DNA from: Sipunculus nudus
Taxonomy: Eukaryota; Annelida; Sipuncula; Golfingiida; Sipunculidae
Reading direction: 5' to 3'
Length of the DNA stretch: 64,000 bases
Assembly: GCA_026874595.1 (NCBI GenBank)
Contig: CM049316.1
Span: 35,595,339-35,659,338, forward strand
Within the stretch, counting starts at the first letter, position 1. Every line of letters starts with the position of its first letter. The position numbers were made by a program, and so were the translations under genes. The notes under the pieces were generated by a model. That model saw only the letters and a list, made by a program, of their open reading frames with translations. It ran no database searches and was not told where the DNA came from. This document shows, piece by piece, positions 10,795 to 23,290 of the stretch.

Positions 10795-10809
10795 GGAGCC
10801 CCGCTGCCA
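10795..10809 (-). other. Putative primer-binding site of the Gypsy relic
   Basis: The minus strand reads TGGCAGCGGGGCTCC upstream of Gag. It begins with TGG (complement of a tRNA 3' CCA) and follows AACATAG, a plausible LTR end. The tRNA was not identified and no partner LTR is visible. Confidence 0.35.
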
Positions 10810-11045
10810 CTATGTTAAAACACTTAAGTAAGTCCGTGACATGAACAAGATCAGGGTTATTCCAGGTGAACTATATTGTGACGTCACCAACACGAACCAT
10901 ACCGGGAAGCTATTTTGCCCAACAAGGGCCGCATTATTTAAACATGTAACCAAGGGCTGGCCACTGTGTGACGAATGCATCTTGTTTTATACCAAATATG
11001 TTCACATCACTTGTGATATATGCATCTATCATTCATGTTTTGCAG

Positions 11046-11090
11046 GTCCTCCTGGTCGAACGGGCCCCCGGGGTGAACAAGGTGATCCGG
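11046..11090 (+). pseudogene. Collagen-like gene, 45-bp Gly-X-Y exon
   Basis: The acceptor is TTTTGCAG and the donor is GTAACT. The exon is 45 bp, phase 1-1 with split glycine codons, and encodes GPP GRT GPR GEQ GDP. All glycines are intact. It is the first collagen exon after the Gypsy insertion and stands immediately before the tandemly duplicated exon array. Confidence 0.8.
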
Positions 11091-11807
11091 GTAACTATAC
11101 GTATAATAAATAAACATCATCATGCTTATTAGGGAACTGGAGATTTTTTCTATCACTGACAAAGATAGCCACTTTCCTGCAATCATTTTAAACTTAAACT
11201 GTCGTTACATATCTATCATTCATCTGTAAATGAGATATTTGTACATGTTCAGATAAGTAAAGGTGAATGTCGAGGTCATATTAAGCTCAATGCCTTATTT
11301 TCTTCCTAACCTCATAAAATTAATCATTTTAATTGTATTGACATCAGTTTAAGGAAAGTAGCACAAGGCTATAAATTCCCAATGTCATAGTGAAAAATGT
11401 ATTTTTATAAAAGATATACCCTTCTATCTGTCTTTTCCATTGTCTATCACTATTTTGTTAACCAACTTATTTTTTATTTCTGATAACCTATATAAGCGCT
11501 AGGCTGCAATCATTTTTAAACTTAACCTGTTGCCACATATCTATCATACGTCTTAGTAGAACTATTTGTACATGTTCAGATTATTAAAGGTCAATATCGA
11601 GGTTGCAAAACCTCATTTCCTTAGTTTCCTCATAACCTCGTAAGATTAATCATTTTAATTGTATTGACATCAGTTTACGGGAAGTAGCACAAGGCTATAA
11701 ATTCCCAAGGTCTTTTTTAAAAATAGATTTACCCTTCTATCTCTCTTTTCCAATGTCTATCACTATTTTGTTAACCAACTTATTTTTTATTTCTAATCAA
11801 ATTCCAG

Positions 11808-11861
11808 GTCCTGTAGGTCCTGCGGGTTTCAAGGGTCCACGTGGTGATCCAGGTCCACCAG
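11808..11861 (+). pseudogene. Collagen-like gene, duplicated 54-bp exon copy 1
   Basis: The acceptor is AAATTCCAG and the donor is GTAAGC. The exon has six intact triplets, GPV GPA GFK GPR GDP GPP, and is phase 1-1. It is the best-preserved member of the duplicated set. Confidence 0.85.
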
Positions 11862-12433
11862 GTAAGCGGGAATATAACCAATTAGCTTTTGCAGTATACC
11901 ACCGGAATATGATTCTTTTAGTCTGATAAAATTCCGCTAGATGACTGAAAGTATCTAACATCGCAAGCGCTGTAACCAATAAAACTGGTGCGAACAAAAT
12001 TATGAAATAGATCTTTAAAACATGATAAGCCTTTAAAAGGCCGAAATTTAGTATAAATATGAAAAGGCTGATAAGATAACTGGAATTTTTCTATGATTGA
12101 TGAAGATAACCGCTATGCTGCAATCATTTTTAAACTTAACCTGTTGCCACATATCTATCATTCCTCTGTAGTAGAACTATTTGTACATGTTCAGATTATT
12201 AAAGGTCAATATCGAGGTTGCATAACCTCATTTCCTTATTTTCCTCTTAACCTCATAAGATTAATCATTTTAATTGTATTGACATCAGTTTACGGGAAGT
12301 AGCACAAGGCTTTAAATTCCCAAGGTAATTGTGAAAACTGTTTTAAAAATAGATTTACCCTTCTATCTGTCTTTTCCATTGTCTATCACTATTTTGTTTA
12401 CCAACTTATTTTTTATTTCTGATCAAATTCCAG

Positions 12434-12487
12434 GTCCTGTAGGTCCTGCGGGTTTCAAGGGTCCGCGTGGTGATCCAGGTCCACTAG
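12434..12487 (+). pseudogene. Collagen-like gene, duplicated 54-bp exon copy 2
   Basis: This is nearly identical to the exon at 11808 with the same splice sites (donor GTAAAC). The last triplet is GPL instead of GPP. All glycines are intact, so the copy could still be spliced in without breaking the helix. Confidence 0.85.
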
Positions 12488-13071
12488 GTAAACGAGAATA
12501 TAATCAATCAGCTTTTGTAGTACACCACCGGAATATGATTCTTTTAGACTGATAAAATTCCGCTAGATGACTGAAAGTATCTAACATCACAGGCGCTGTA
12601 ACCAAAAAAACCGATGCGAACAAAATTATGAAACAGATCTTTTAAACATGTAAAGCCTTTAAAAGCCCGACATTTAATATAAATATGAAAAATCTGATAA
12701 GAGAACTGGAGTTTTTCTATGATTGATGAAGATAACCGTTATATGCGCTAGGCTGCAATTTAATCATTTTTAAACTTAACCTGTTGCCACATATCTATCA
12801 TACCTCTTAGTAGAACTATTTGTACATGTTCAGATTATTAAAGGTCAATATCGAGGTTGCAAAACCTCATTTCCTTATTTTCCTCATAACCTCATAAGAT
12901 TTATCATTTTAATTGTATTGACATCAGTTTACGGGAAGTAGCACAAGGCTATAAATTCCCAAGGTCATAATAAAAGTTGTTGTTCAAATAGATTTGCCCT
13001 CCTTTCTGACTTTTCATTGTCTATCACTATTTTGTTAACCAACTTATTTCTTATTTCTGATAATATTACAG

Positions 13072-13116
13072 GTCCCGCAGGTCCTTAGGGTCCCGCAGGT
13101 CCGCGTGGATTACCAG
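13072..13116 (+). pseudogene. Collagen-like gene, duplicated 45-bp exon with in-frame stop
   Basis: The acceptor is ATATTACAG and the donor is GTAAAC. It encodes GPA GP-stop GPA GPR GLP; TAG at 13086-13088 replaces a Y-position codon (one base from CAG). The exon is symmetrical, so skipping it would keep the frame. Confidence 0.8.
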
Positions 13117-13387
13117 GTAAACAATAATACAACCAAACAGCATGTTCAGTTTATTAAAGGTCAATATCGAGGTTGCATAACCTCATTTTCTTATTTTCCT
13201 CATAATCTCATAAGATTAATCATTTTAAGTGTATTGACATCAGTTTACGGGAAGTAGCACAAGGCTATAAATTCCCAAGGTAATTGTGAAAACTGTTTTA
13301 ATAATAGATTTACCCTTCTATCTGTCTTTCCATTGTCTATCACTATTTTGTTAACCAACTTGTTTTTTATTTCTGATCAAATTCCAG

Positions 13388-13423
13388 GTCCTGTAGGTTA
13401 GCGTGGTGATCCAGGTCCACCAG
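13388..13423 (+). pseudogene. Collagen-like gene, duplicated 36-bp exon with in-frame stop
   Basis: The splice sites match those of the 54-bp copies, but the exon has lost 18 bp internally. It reads GPV G-stop-R GDP GPP with TAG at 13399-13401. It is best explained as a decayed copy of the exon at 11808. I see no later collagen exon or C-terminal domain. Confidence 0.8.
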
Positions 13424-15164
13424 GTAAACGAAAATATAACCAGCTTTTGTAGTATACCACCGGAATATGATACTTTTAGTCTGATAAAATTCCTCTAAAT
13501 AGTATCAACTTTTACAACCAGCAAAGGCGCTGTAATCAATATAACTGTTGCGAACAAATAATGTCACACATCTATAAAAATTGTAAAGCCTAAAAAAGCC
13601 CAATATTTGATATAAATATAAACGGATTGATAAGAGAACTACCTCATCTGTATTATGAAATTACCGCCTCCACAATAAAACCATGTTCTTAACCGTATAT
13701 TAATATATGATTGTCATTTCATTCATATAAGCTCCTTATCTTCATAGTGACAGCGTTTAAACATTATTAAGAAATGTTACCTGTATTACCTTAATTTACT
13801 TTATATTTGCTTCTATTTTTTCTAGTTTTGGGTCTTTGGTTTAACAGCTGATCTGTGTTGTCTGAGACAAATTGCCTTTAACACATTGACAAACTCTATT
13901 GCATCCTTGAGAGAATCAAATATTCAATACATAAACTCATATTACATCCTTGAGAGACCAACTATTCCATACATATAACCTGTTATCTTATATCTAACGA
14001 GGAAAAAAATTATTTGTTTTACCTAGCACTACATTTCGTATGAATGACTGGTCATATTTTGATTTGGATGCACGAATGAATGACTCATGCGAGTGAGCAA
14101 TATATTGTACATTGTTCTATATATTATATATATGTACGTAATATATTCTAGATTTATTTGTGTAAATAATGTACTCCGTGGACCAAAATTTGGTTTTCAT
14201 TCAAGATGGCATACTTATGTTATAACCCTTTAGTATTGGAAGGCTTTCGTAATGTTTCTGTCAAACGACCACGCAGGTTATCAACCATACATGGTTGGTC
14301 TATTGTTTAACTGAATTTGGAAGGCTTTCCTAATGTTTCTTTCAAACGACCACGCATGGTATCAACCATACATGGTTGGTCTATTGTTTAACTGAATATG
14401 AACGTGCTCTTAGTATAATGGTGATTAATCTGCATTATCGACGGAAACATCTTGGCTAGGGAGCTGATATACCCTTTGATAACATGGCAGCGATAGCGAC
14501 AAGACATATCAAGTTGTATCACAATACCCAAGTTACGCTGATATCATGCGTACTTGTATAAATGTATTTAATATGTATGCTTCTGAGTTTGTATTAATCC
14601 AACAGCATAACAAACAGCACAATGTATCAAATATGTATAGTGGACAGAACAATCAACGGGAAAATGTACCCGCCATTTCTCAATAGTTTATGTGAGAATT
14701 AATTGCATGAGTGCATGTCGATTAATATCTTAACAACAGGTAAAGGTACCTGTCTTGTACGAATAAATAATATTAATGTTAGACCGCATTAATAAAACCA
14801 TGTATGTGTATTTTTTTATTTGACATATATGATTCGAATAGGATATTACTAATTCATCGTATACTAAATGTGCAAATATGTTGTGTTTGCTAAAAAGTAT
14901 ATAATTCATTTAAATGCTATTCTTTGCAGGTTAACCGATGTACTGAACATCATGAGACTCCCTAATATTTATCAAAGGTAAATTATACCTTATCCCTCTC
15001 GAAGACAATACCGTGTCCGATGATTTACGCAGAATAAGTCGTTAATTAACTAATAATTTCGGAGATAAATTAGTTGCGATTTTTAATTGTTACTTGTTTA
15101 GCGCATTCATGGTACCTCCTGCCGTTATAATTTTATATACGAGTACAACTCTCAAGAAACCATC
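13424..15164. other. No gene recognised
   Basis: AT-rich sequence after the last collagen exon. A two-copy tandem repeat lies at about 14235-14398 and is listed separately. No coding exon is supported. Confidence 0.5.
14235..14398. repeat. 82-bp tandem duplication containing a palindrome
   Basis: Two adjacent copies of a unit of about 82 bp (GGAAGGCTTTC ... CTGAAT) differ at a few bases. Each includes the near-palindrome CAACCATACATGGTTGG. Confidence 0.85.
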
Positions 15165-15426
15165 GGCTTCGGTGGCTCAGAGGTAGAGCACATGACTCAA
15201 AGTCAGGAGGTCATGAGTTCGTGTCTCAGCCGAGGCGGTGAGATTTTTCACGGTCGGTCTCCAACCAAGGGTGTAGCACCAAGGGCGCGCAGGTGCAGTA
15301 GTCATCCGGCTTGGTTAACACAAGGATATTAAATGAGAGGAAGCCGGAACTACTCCTCTGCAAGGTAGTCCGAAACTGGAATGGAATTCTGCAGATGTTA
15401 TACTAAGAGTTACGGCAGCATTAAAA
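15165..15426 (+). mobile_element. tRNA-derived SINE
   Basis: The head at 15165-15236 looks like a worn tRNA gene with a box A-like GTGGCTCAGAGGTAGAGC and a box B-like GAGTTCGTGTCTC. A non-tRNA body and an A-rich end (CATTAAAAAA) follow. It abuts the hairpin-ended tandem element starting at 15427. The head lacks a clean cloverleaf, so it is a retroposon rather than a functional tRNA. A relative with the same ACTCAAAG core lies at 30915-30975. Confidence 0.6.
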
Positions 15427-16592
15427 AACTAGAATACGGGTAGTCAACAAGCGACTGTATGTCCGCCGAAATCAGAGTGGGACGGGTGAAGTGAGGCATG
15501 GATTGAGTGGCAAGGGGAAATAGACTGAGCTGTGTTACATATTAGCATGGATGTCCGCAGCCGAAACGTGTATGTAGGTTGCGCCACCTACCACAAAATC
15601 CAGAAAGCTGTTCAAGTTGTATACATCTGCAAAATTTTAGGCAGATAAGTCAAACCACTACTTGTATATGATTATTTTATTCACACAGTAGACAATCAGA
15701 AGGACGCTGTGCAAAATTGGTAGCAGGTGGCGCTACTAATTTTGTGTATGATTAAGAGCTGTGTGAGATCTATACATATACAAAATTTTCAGGGGGATAT
15801 GTCAAACCAGTCCTGAGATATAAGCCTGAATGTCTGCTGCGCCACCTGCCACAAAATCGAGAAAGCTATCCAAGATGTATGAACATGCAAAATTTTAGGT
15901 AGATATGTCAAACCACTGCCGAGATATGATGTGATATTATCCCACGGCAGACAAACAGACAGACACTGTGCAAAAATGGTTGCAGATGGCGCCACCAGTT
16001 TTGCGTATGATAGAGAGCTATGTGAGATCTATACACATACACAATTTTGGCCCAATCGGTCAAACGGTTCCCGAGATATGAACTTGTATGTCTGCAGCGT
16101 AATCGTGAATGTAGGTGGCGCCTTCTGTCGTAAAATCAAGAAAGCTGTCCAGGAAATTTCAGGTGGATAAGTCCAACCAATGCAGAGATATGAGTGATTT
16201 TATCCCAAGACAGATGAACAGATGGATGCTGTGCAAAAATGGTTGCAGGTGGCGCCAACATTTTTAGCGTATGTTATAAAACTATCCAAGGGCTACATTT
16301 GTGCAAAATTTTTAGGCTGATCAGTCAAACGGTTCCCGAGATATGTGGGTTTATGTGTGAAAACAGACGCATAAAAGGGGGCTGGGCAGACAGGAAAGGT
16401 CAGAGGTCAACCAAAAATGAGGGCACAGCAGTTCACATGTGACCCGATCATAATTCCGAATTTCAAAAAATTATGCCCAGTAGTTACGGAGGAGTTCTCC
16501 GGAAACCTATGCGGCAGCTTAGGGGGCAGTGGCGGCTTCGGCGGCCGACTGAAAACATAGTATCCGCAAAACTCTGTTTTGGCGGATACAAT
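15427..16592 (+). mobile_element. Hairpin-ended tandem-repeat element, copy 1
   Basis: It starts AACTAGAATACGGGTAGTC, followed by GAAGTGAGGCATGGATTGAG, as do the copies at 54968 and 58983. Inside are alternating half-units centred on GGCGCCACC motifs. It ends in a hairpin at 16560-16589 (GTATCCGC ... GCGGATAC). The layout (short unique ends, central tandem array, 3' hairpin) resembles bivalve pearl-type elements, which are considered Helitron/Helentron relatives. The class is an inference. The open frames inside it are by-products of the array. Confidence 0.75.
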
Positions 16593-19108
16593 AAAGGTTA
16601 CCTCTGATAAAATTATGCCAATGCCTTCCATAACTCCAGTATGCACTTAATGCTTTTACTGCGTATATAAATCAATTTTTGTTCTAATCTAAAATTTGTA
16701 AAATCTGTAAAATTAAGTATGTTGAAATATTTTAATAGAATCATTGTTACCATAAAAAGGTCGACATAAAATGGGCTAAAAGATGAAGGCTCGGCTTATG
16801 GGGAGTTATCAGTGTCGCCATTTCGTGTAGATTAATTGAACTAAAGAAGCATGCCCTTATGTTTCTAAATCATATCCTAGGTATATCACACAAAATATTT
16901 TTCTTCATATTTAAAACATCTACACTTTTCGAACTAATGGACCACTCCTTACTGAAACCATTGTTTTATTTTTTTCAGAAAACGTATCCAAGTTTACCAG
17001 TATAAAGACCACTCACCTTTCACCTTACTGAATGACTAATGACATTATGGAAATGCTTATGAAGATGCAGCAATTATGCAGTGGATTGCATTACTTGAGC
17101 TCTTATTTATATAACAATGTGCATGCGTCGAAAGAGCATATTTATAAAGAGTATATTCAATAAATGGGCAATAATTTTATAATAGATAATATAACAGAAT
17201 AGACCTATTTTACGATCACAGGCACTTCGCGTATCTTTTGTGTGTTGTGACTGGGAATAGTAAGCCAGACTTTTGTAAAAAGAAATGAGACACAGGATCC
17301 AGAGTCTAACTGCTCTTTAAGGTTAAAATTCGTGCTGCCTTTCCTGCCACATCATCGTGAGTGAGCATGCGCGAGCTTTTGTCAGCCCAGAGGAGGGCGC
17401 TAATTGATAACTTTATGAACCACACCCCTATGAAAGTAATATTCAGATCATTTTTAGCTCGGTATAGAACTCAGTATAGTTATTATCATCATTCCCGGCA
17501 TAATAATGACATCCGAGTTCCTGCGGTGTAAACCATAGGCACACCGTTATTCACCATTAGCGCCACCCCCAAGAAGTCAGACTGTTTCTTACACAATAAG
17601 TTTATATTACTATTCTAACCAGGAGACTGCCGATTCGGATATGAAATCGTGTGCTTCGAACCAGTACTAGTTCGTAGGCTTTTGTGTATTTTTGTCATTA
17701 AACATATAAAAAATACGATCTTCATTGGTGGTTATAAAGTACACGAACCCAGAGTGTAAGTTACCTTGTGTAAGTTTAACCTCAAATAAAATACAACAAC
17801 ACGATATTTAAAAATTTAAATCCAGATGATAGGTCTCCGCGAATCAGCGTGCCCAAATTGTCTACAAACATTGGATGCGGTGCCGTCGTTAGTGCGTACA
17901 CTCTAAGAAAAAAGAGTTCCAAGTAGAACCCTATAGGGTTCTTCGCAGTGGACTGAGTGGGGAACCTTTAAGAGTTCTAACTGGAACCTTAATCACATGG
18001 TTCTTTTTGGAACCTCCAGAGAGTTCCTTTTCTGGAACCTTCTGGGGGAACCCTCCAGGTTCTTGACAGTGGTCTTAGTGGGGAACCTTAAAAGGTTCTA
18101 TAGGAAACCCTCGGCAAATGGGTCTTTATGGAACCTTCAAAGACGACTTATTTTAAAAAGTCCAGGGCGTCATATAAAACAATGAGGATAAATTTATTTG
18201 GATGGTTATAGAGCATTTATTCTCCATTAACCTCAGAATTATTAATTTTATCTGACCATTATTAATTATGTTTGTGCCGAAGATACGTTACAAATATGTA
18301 TTTGTTAAAACTGCCGCATGGTAAAGGAGAGCACTTTTGATTGATTATATGACATAATACTTAAAAGTTTTTTTTATGATATGTGGGAAAACTGAGAGGA
18401 CAAAAAGTAAAGTAATTTCAGCTGTTATCTGAAAAACATAGAATGAAAACATAGTATTCAAGAAATATATCTTTTAAAATATTTTATTTGTAAAAGTTTA
18501 ATAGAAACAACATAAAAGTTCAAAATCATTAACCAAATATGCAAACATGAAGCAAAAGCATTGTCACCGATTACGAGGTTCTTCACCTCATGTGAATATG
18601 TTTTTGGTTTTTGTGATAGTCTCTGAACATCTAACCCTTTTTTCAACATTATTTCTTCTAAATTCATTTTTCCGCATACTCTTAAAAAGTTGAACGCAGA
18701 GTTATTTTTGCCTGCAGTGTTTTGTTGGCAAATGTTCAGGAGGGGTTTCATGATCGCTGGTATTTGCAATTTCGGTGCTGCCTCCGTAATCTCACACAAC
18801 AATTGGCTAAAAAGATGCACATAAAAAATGCAGTGTCCCGTTCATTTTGTGCTTGATCACTGTGTCACATTCCAGAGTCTTTTGACGAACTATTTGTGTG
18901 TTCGCAAGTATATGCTTGTCTGTCACGGTTATATCAGTGTTTCTAGTATGATGAATTTGTATTAAACATTTGGTAATTGTAACTATTTCACAAAACAAAA
19001 TATATCAGGATTGTGGCAAGTCGATGGGAAAAAACACGTCAGATAACTGCCAATGTATATTAATTGTGTTCACAAATGGTTATGGGTCTTTATTTCAAAG
19101 GTTTTAGA
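16593..19108. other. No gene recognised
   Basis: Unassigned AT-rich sequence with one palindromic repeat cluster at 17905-18150. No exon with supporting protein similarity was seen on either strand. Confidence 0.5.
17905..18150. repeat. Cluster of GGTTCT / AGAACC inverted motifs
   Basis: The motif GGTTCT, GGAACC or its complement recurs about a dozen times (for example GTAGAACCCTATAGGGTTCT and TTCTTTTTGGAACC). Pairs can fold on each other. A larger near-direct duplication (GACTGAGTGGGGAACCTTTAA and TCTTAGTGGGGAACCTTAAA) is also visible. It is a repetitive palindromic element of unknown class. Confidence 0.7.
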
Positions 19109-21392
19109 AACAAGGGACCCATGGGTCACATCGCTCAGCTGAATTTTGCTAAATATTTTTATTTCTTTTGGTTTTTCATGTTTATTATCATTAGCAAAGC
19201 TATGAGAAAATGGCCCTGCTAAAATGAAACTCTGTAAATTATAGAATAATTTACATGAGCTAAACCATTTAGTGATGCACCAAGGAAACAAATAGGCCTA
19301 CGGTAAGTGTTATATAAAAGTAACATTTCATAAACAAATAATGTGTGAAGGTAATTAAGTTTCAAAAGGTAAATATATGGCCATATAAGTTAAATATTAA
19401 TCCAACAAAGTTTGACCAGTATTCCTAATTTTAATACTAAGTTAACAGGTTATTCACACCTAGGCCCTGCCGACTTTAAGAGATATGAATGAAATGCTAC
19501 AAAGTATTTATATCTTCTTAAATCTTGTCAGTTAGCACTTACATTAGATCCTAATATTTTATCACATTTGAGTATTATGATGAAATTCCTTTATTTTTTT
19601 TCTTTAAAACAATCAAAACTGTCCAAGTCTCATCAAAAAGAATTTATTTAACATTAAAATTATAAGATTCATCTTGTTTATTAGTCCTGTGTATTGAAGG
19701 GGTGGGTGAGGGGGAGCGGTCCCCGTTGTTACTGCTCGTTGCTGAAAAAAATGTTAATTTTAAGATTCATCTAGTTAATCGCACAGGTCTGTCAACAGAA
19801 TGGGGGTGGGGGGGGGGGGGGGGGGGGGAGCGGGGTTTGCCAGAGAAAAAGGCTCCCTGTGGTATGGTATTAACTGAAGACAGCCTGATCAAGCTCAACT
19901 CTGTGGAGAGAGCTGCACTGAATGACCTACAGTCACCAAAGTGTGCTGCTTGACAATGTAAGGGAATACAACAAGAGTCTCCTAAATAAATTCAATTACT
20001 AGCCTAATTTTGCAGCTTGTATTTTCAAATTTCAGATTTTAACAGATTAAATCCTTATGTGCACATGCTGTGAAATTAAATCCACAGTACTTACAGGAAA
20101 CAAACGTGCCGTGGCCAAAATTTAAAGTACCAATTTTTATTTTTGCTAATATTTTTAAAAATTTAAAGATTTTGATCTAATTTTGGATATACAATTTAAT
20201 TTTTATTAATTAAAGTTATATTACTGGAAAAAAAACTTAGCTTTAACATGTTTTGTGTTAAGCGATCACATTTCTTTTCTGATTTTTTACAAAATGCATT
20301 ATGTTTGAGCCCATAACTTTTTAAAATTATATAATTCAGACCCTATTTCTGGCATGTATATAGGAACTATATAGAGGAAGATTTATGGTAAATATGAGGA
20401 AAAACAGATGAGTGGTTTTGATATTAGGCAGTCCTGAAGTGTGAAAATATGTTTTTAATAAAAAATTGAGGTTTTTCCTTAATATCTCAAAGGAACAAAG
20501 TCGCAAAGACCCAGTTTTCAGCTTGGTAGGAGATCTTTGGGACATCTTACATTATGCTAACAGCCTGGGGAGCATAGAGATATGCACTGAATGACCTACA
20601 GTCACCAGAGTGGACTACTTGACAATGTAAGGGAATACAACAAGAGCCTCCAAATTCAATAACTAGCCTAACTTTGCAGCTTTTATTTTCAAATTTCAGA
20701 TTTAAACAGATTAAATCCTTATGTGTACATGCTGTGAAAATTAAATCCACAGTACTTACAGAAAAAAAAACGTGCCGTGGCCAAAGTTGGGCAAAATTTA
20801 AGGTACCAATTTTATATTTTTGCCAATATTTAAAAAAAAAAATTAACAGATTTTGATCTAATTTTTGGTATACAATTAAATTTTGATTAATTAAAGTTGT
20901 ATTACTGAAAAAAAAAGTCCCTACCTTTAACACTTTTGGTCTTAAGTGACCAAATATCTTTCCTGATTTTTTTTACAAAGTCCATTATGTTTGGGCCCAT
21001 AACTTTTTAATTTAAATAATACTGACTTAATTTCTGGCATGTACATAGGAACTATATAGAGGTATATTTATGGTAAATATGAAGAAAACCAGATGAGTGG
21101 TTTTGATATTAGGCAGTCCTGAAGTGTGAAAATAGATTTCTAATAAAAAAATTGAGGTTTATCCTTAATATCTCGAAGGAACGAGGTCCTATTGACCCAT
21201 TTTCGGCATGGTAGGAGATTTTGGGGACATTTAACTGTATGCCAAATTTCAGATTCGTAGGTCAAATGGTGTCGAAACGTGCCAGTCTTACGGAGGGACA
21301 TCCGGACGGACGGACAGACAGACAGACGGACGGACGACGGACAATAGACCACGACTATAGCTCAGATGACATATAGTCAGCTGAGCTAAAAA
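19109..21392 (+). mobile_element. GACCCATGGGTC-start element, copy 1 (internally duplicated)
   Basis: It begins ACAAGGGACCCATGGGTCAC, then TCGCTCAGCTGA, and ends TATAGCTCAGATGAC, then AGTCAGCTGAGCTAAAAA. The same start and end bound 47339-49826. GCTCAGCTGA-type words occur inverted at both ends. A segment of about 670 bp is tandemly doubled (about 19914-20584 and 20585-21250), each starting GCACTGAATGACCTACAGTC. A GGACGGACAGACAGAC tract precedes the 3' end. No transposase or polymerase frame was found, so the class is unknown. Confidence 0.7.
19802..19828. repeat. Poly-G tract
   Basis: A nearly uninterrupted G run of 27 bases with one T, inside the copy-1 element. The glycine-rich frame across it is an artefact. 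Confidence 0.95.
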
Positions 21393-22979
21393 TGCTGTTT
21401 AAATGACTTAATTCTTCCTAAACTCACTGCATTATTATCCATTTGTCGATCATCGTGCTGCCTCCTGACAATGTATAAATAGGATTAAGCGGTATGACAT
21501 TTTAACACTAGGCCGCGTGCGCGTAGCAAATAGTCCGCTTCGGCCTAAAAGTGCTTGTTTATCTGATGTATGTTTAATTTTCATCATGGAAAGTTTAAGT
21601 GAACTGCTTGGTGGGCTATAACAAGCTGTTATTACCATGATCAATTTATTCACGAATAACGGCAATGATCTGACCTTTGTTAATTATCTTGTTAACTCCC
21701 TACATTTTGAAAACACGTGCGTTTGTTGTCAACATATCCGTTCAAATGAGCCAACTTTTTGTGAGACCCTGGCAAATAGGAAAACGGCTTGCTTAGATAA
21801 AGGCGAACAGAAGGAGAGAGATCTGGGAAGCCAATTCTGGGTTGTAAAATTACACTGTAAGGAGTTTTAGACACCGTGGCAAGTTTTATTTTCTACCGAA
21901 ACTTGTTAAAAAATATCCTGGAAGTATCAGGTATCATTTTAACCCTTTTGTCATATTTCATGGAAAATTAAGGTCGCGCAAATTTATTTTTCGCGACGCG
22001 TATTTTGCACCATGGAAAATGAATGCTGTTTCCAAGACTGAAGTAGCCTAGCACTTCAGTCTTGATCGAGACTGGGTTAATCCCATTCTCAACACAGGTC
22101 TACTATTTGACATATTACAGATTTGTATTATATTAAATATGTGTGTAATATTTATTTTTGAACTATGTATGCCATTATAATTTTGACAGACTCTTTGCTT
22201 TCACGGTTTCAAAAATGACTGCAACATTTAATTCGCTCGGTTACAGGAATTTACGGTGTGGCTGGGGAGAGGGATACTTCAGAACCTATAGAGAACTCGG
22301 TGAAGAAGGAGGGGGCAGATCTATCTGAATTTCCGTCGCTGATAATGACTTCAGCAAACAGAGACTTTTAGTTGGACATTGCGGAGGATTCTGATACAGT
22401 AGAAATTTAATTCTATAACATAACCTTGTAAATTTTATTATCTGACACAATAAAGTTCTATTTCTATGTCGCTTCATGTTTTCTCTCTTATTTACGCCGG
22501 GCATTGATCTCTATCTGATCATACGCCAGGTGAGGTATTATACCGTAAGCTGCTTTTCCATAAGCGTGTAGTCCGTATCCGTAGTCGGTTTGCGTAGTCC
22601 GCATCCGCACGCTGCCGGGAGCGATTTTTGCGCACTATACGCACATACCAATCACCTTGTCAATTTCCAGTTTAACATACTTTTCTCATTTAAGCCGTGC
22701 CGTATGAACAATCTCTGTTTCTACTTTCATAAATGTCATTTCTGACATCCGTCTTTCGGAAACCAAATATACAAGCATTTGCTTGAATGTGGTTGTCCTT
22801 TCTTTAACATACACGTATTTTCCAAATGCTTGTGCCGTAAACATCAGAACTGCGTGTAAAATAATAATTAAGATCCTTTTTGAAAATATAAATTTATTTA
22901 AACAATTTAATTTTAGTTTAAATTCAAAATATCGTCTATTTGTTACGGTGATTTAATAATAATAATGAATGACCGTTAT

Positions 22980-23290
22980 AAGCGGATGGCTTGAGGATCA
23001 CACTACATGGGGTAGGTTTGATGCATTCTACAAGCTGTTGGTAAACACAGCAATGCTGACATACGAAAAAGCAGGTAAAACTCAGGATTTTCTTACTTGC
23101 CGCCGGATGTCCTTGTTGGAAGTGATGGGATCATTTTGGTGGGACACAATTGTTATAAGCACGTTAACATAATCAAAAAGAACAGCTTGTTCGCGGCGGG
23201 ATTGACGTTTTCATGCTTATTTGTTTTTTTTTGTTTTTTTTTTATTTAAATGATTCAATGGGTTATCGTTAGGTAACATACACCAGATAT
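22980..23290. repeat. Fragment related to the MITE at 42074-42541
   Basis: Words GTAAACACAGCAATG, CTGACATACGAAAAAGCAGG, CCGGATGTCCTTGTTGGAAG and GTGGGACACAATTGTTATAA occur in the same order as their relatives in 42230-42480. No clear inverted ends survive here. Confidence 0.55.

Larger units (their letters stand above)
11160..13480 (+). repeat. Tandem duplication of an intron/exon unit in the collagen-like gene (five units)
   Basis: The same intron wording (TTGTACATGTTCAGAT, GTATTGACATCAGTTTA, GCACAAGGCTATAAATTCCC, CTATCACTATTTTGTT) recurs five times. The GCACAAGGCT anchors lie at 11361, 11687, 12302, 12941 and 13257, giving spacings of 326, 615, 639 and 316 bp. Full units of about 615-640 bp thus alternate with half units. 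Units 2-5 each carry one collagen exon (11808, 12434, 13072, 13388). Unit 1 breaks off just before its acceptor and has none. Confidence 0.9.

Noticed and set aside
14940-14990. Possible terminal exon of the collagen-like gene (acceptor TTTGCAG followed by G|GT TAA)
   Set aside because: It would add only Gly-stop, and any acceptor followed by a chance stop would look the same. There is no independent support.
15165-15236. Functional tRNA gene
   Set aside because: The box-like motifs are present, but the stems do not pair cleanly and a SINE body follows.
22969-23172. 67-codon plus-strand frame as a small gene
   Set aside because: It lies within a fragment related to the MITE at 42074-42541, where the frame is not preserved.
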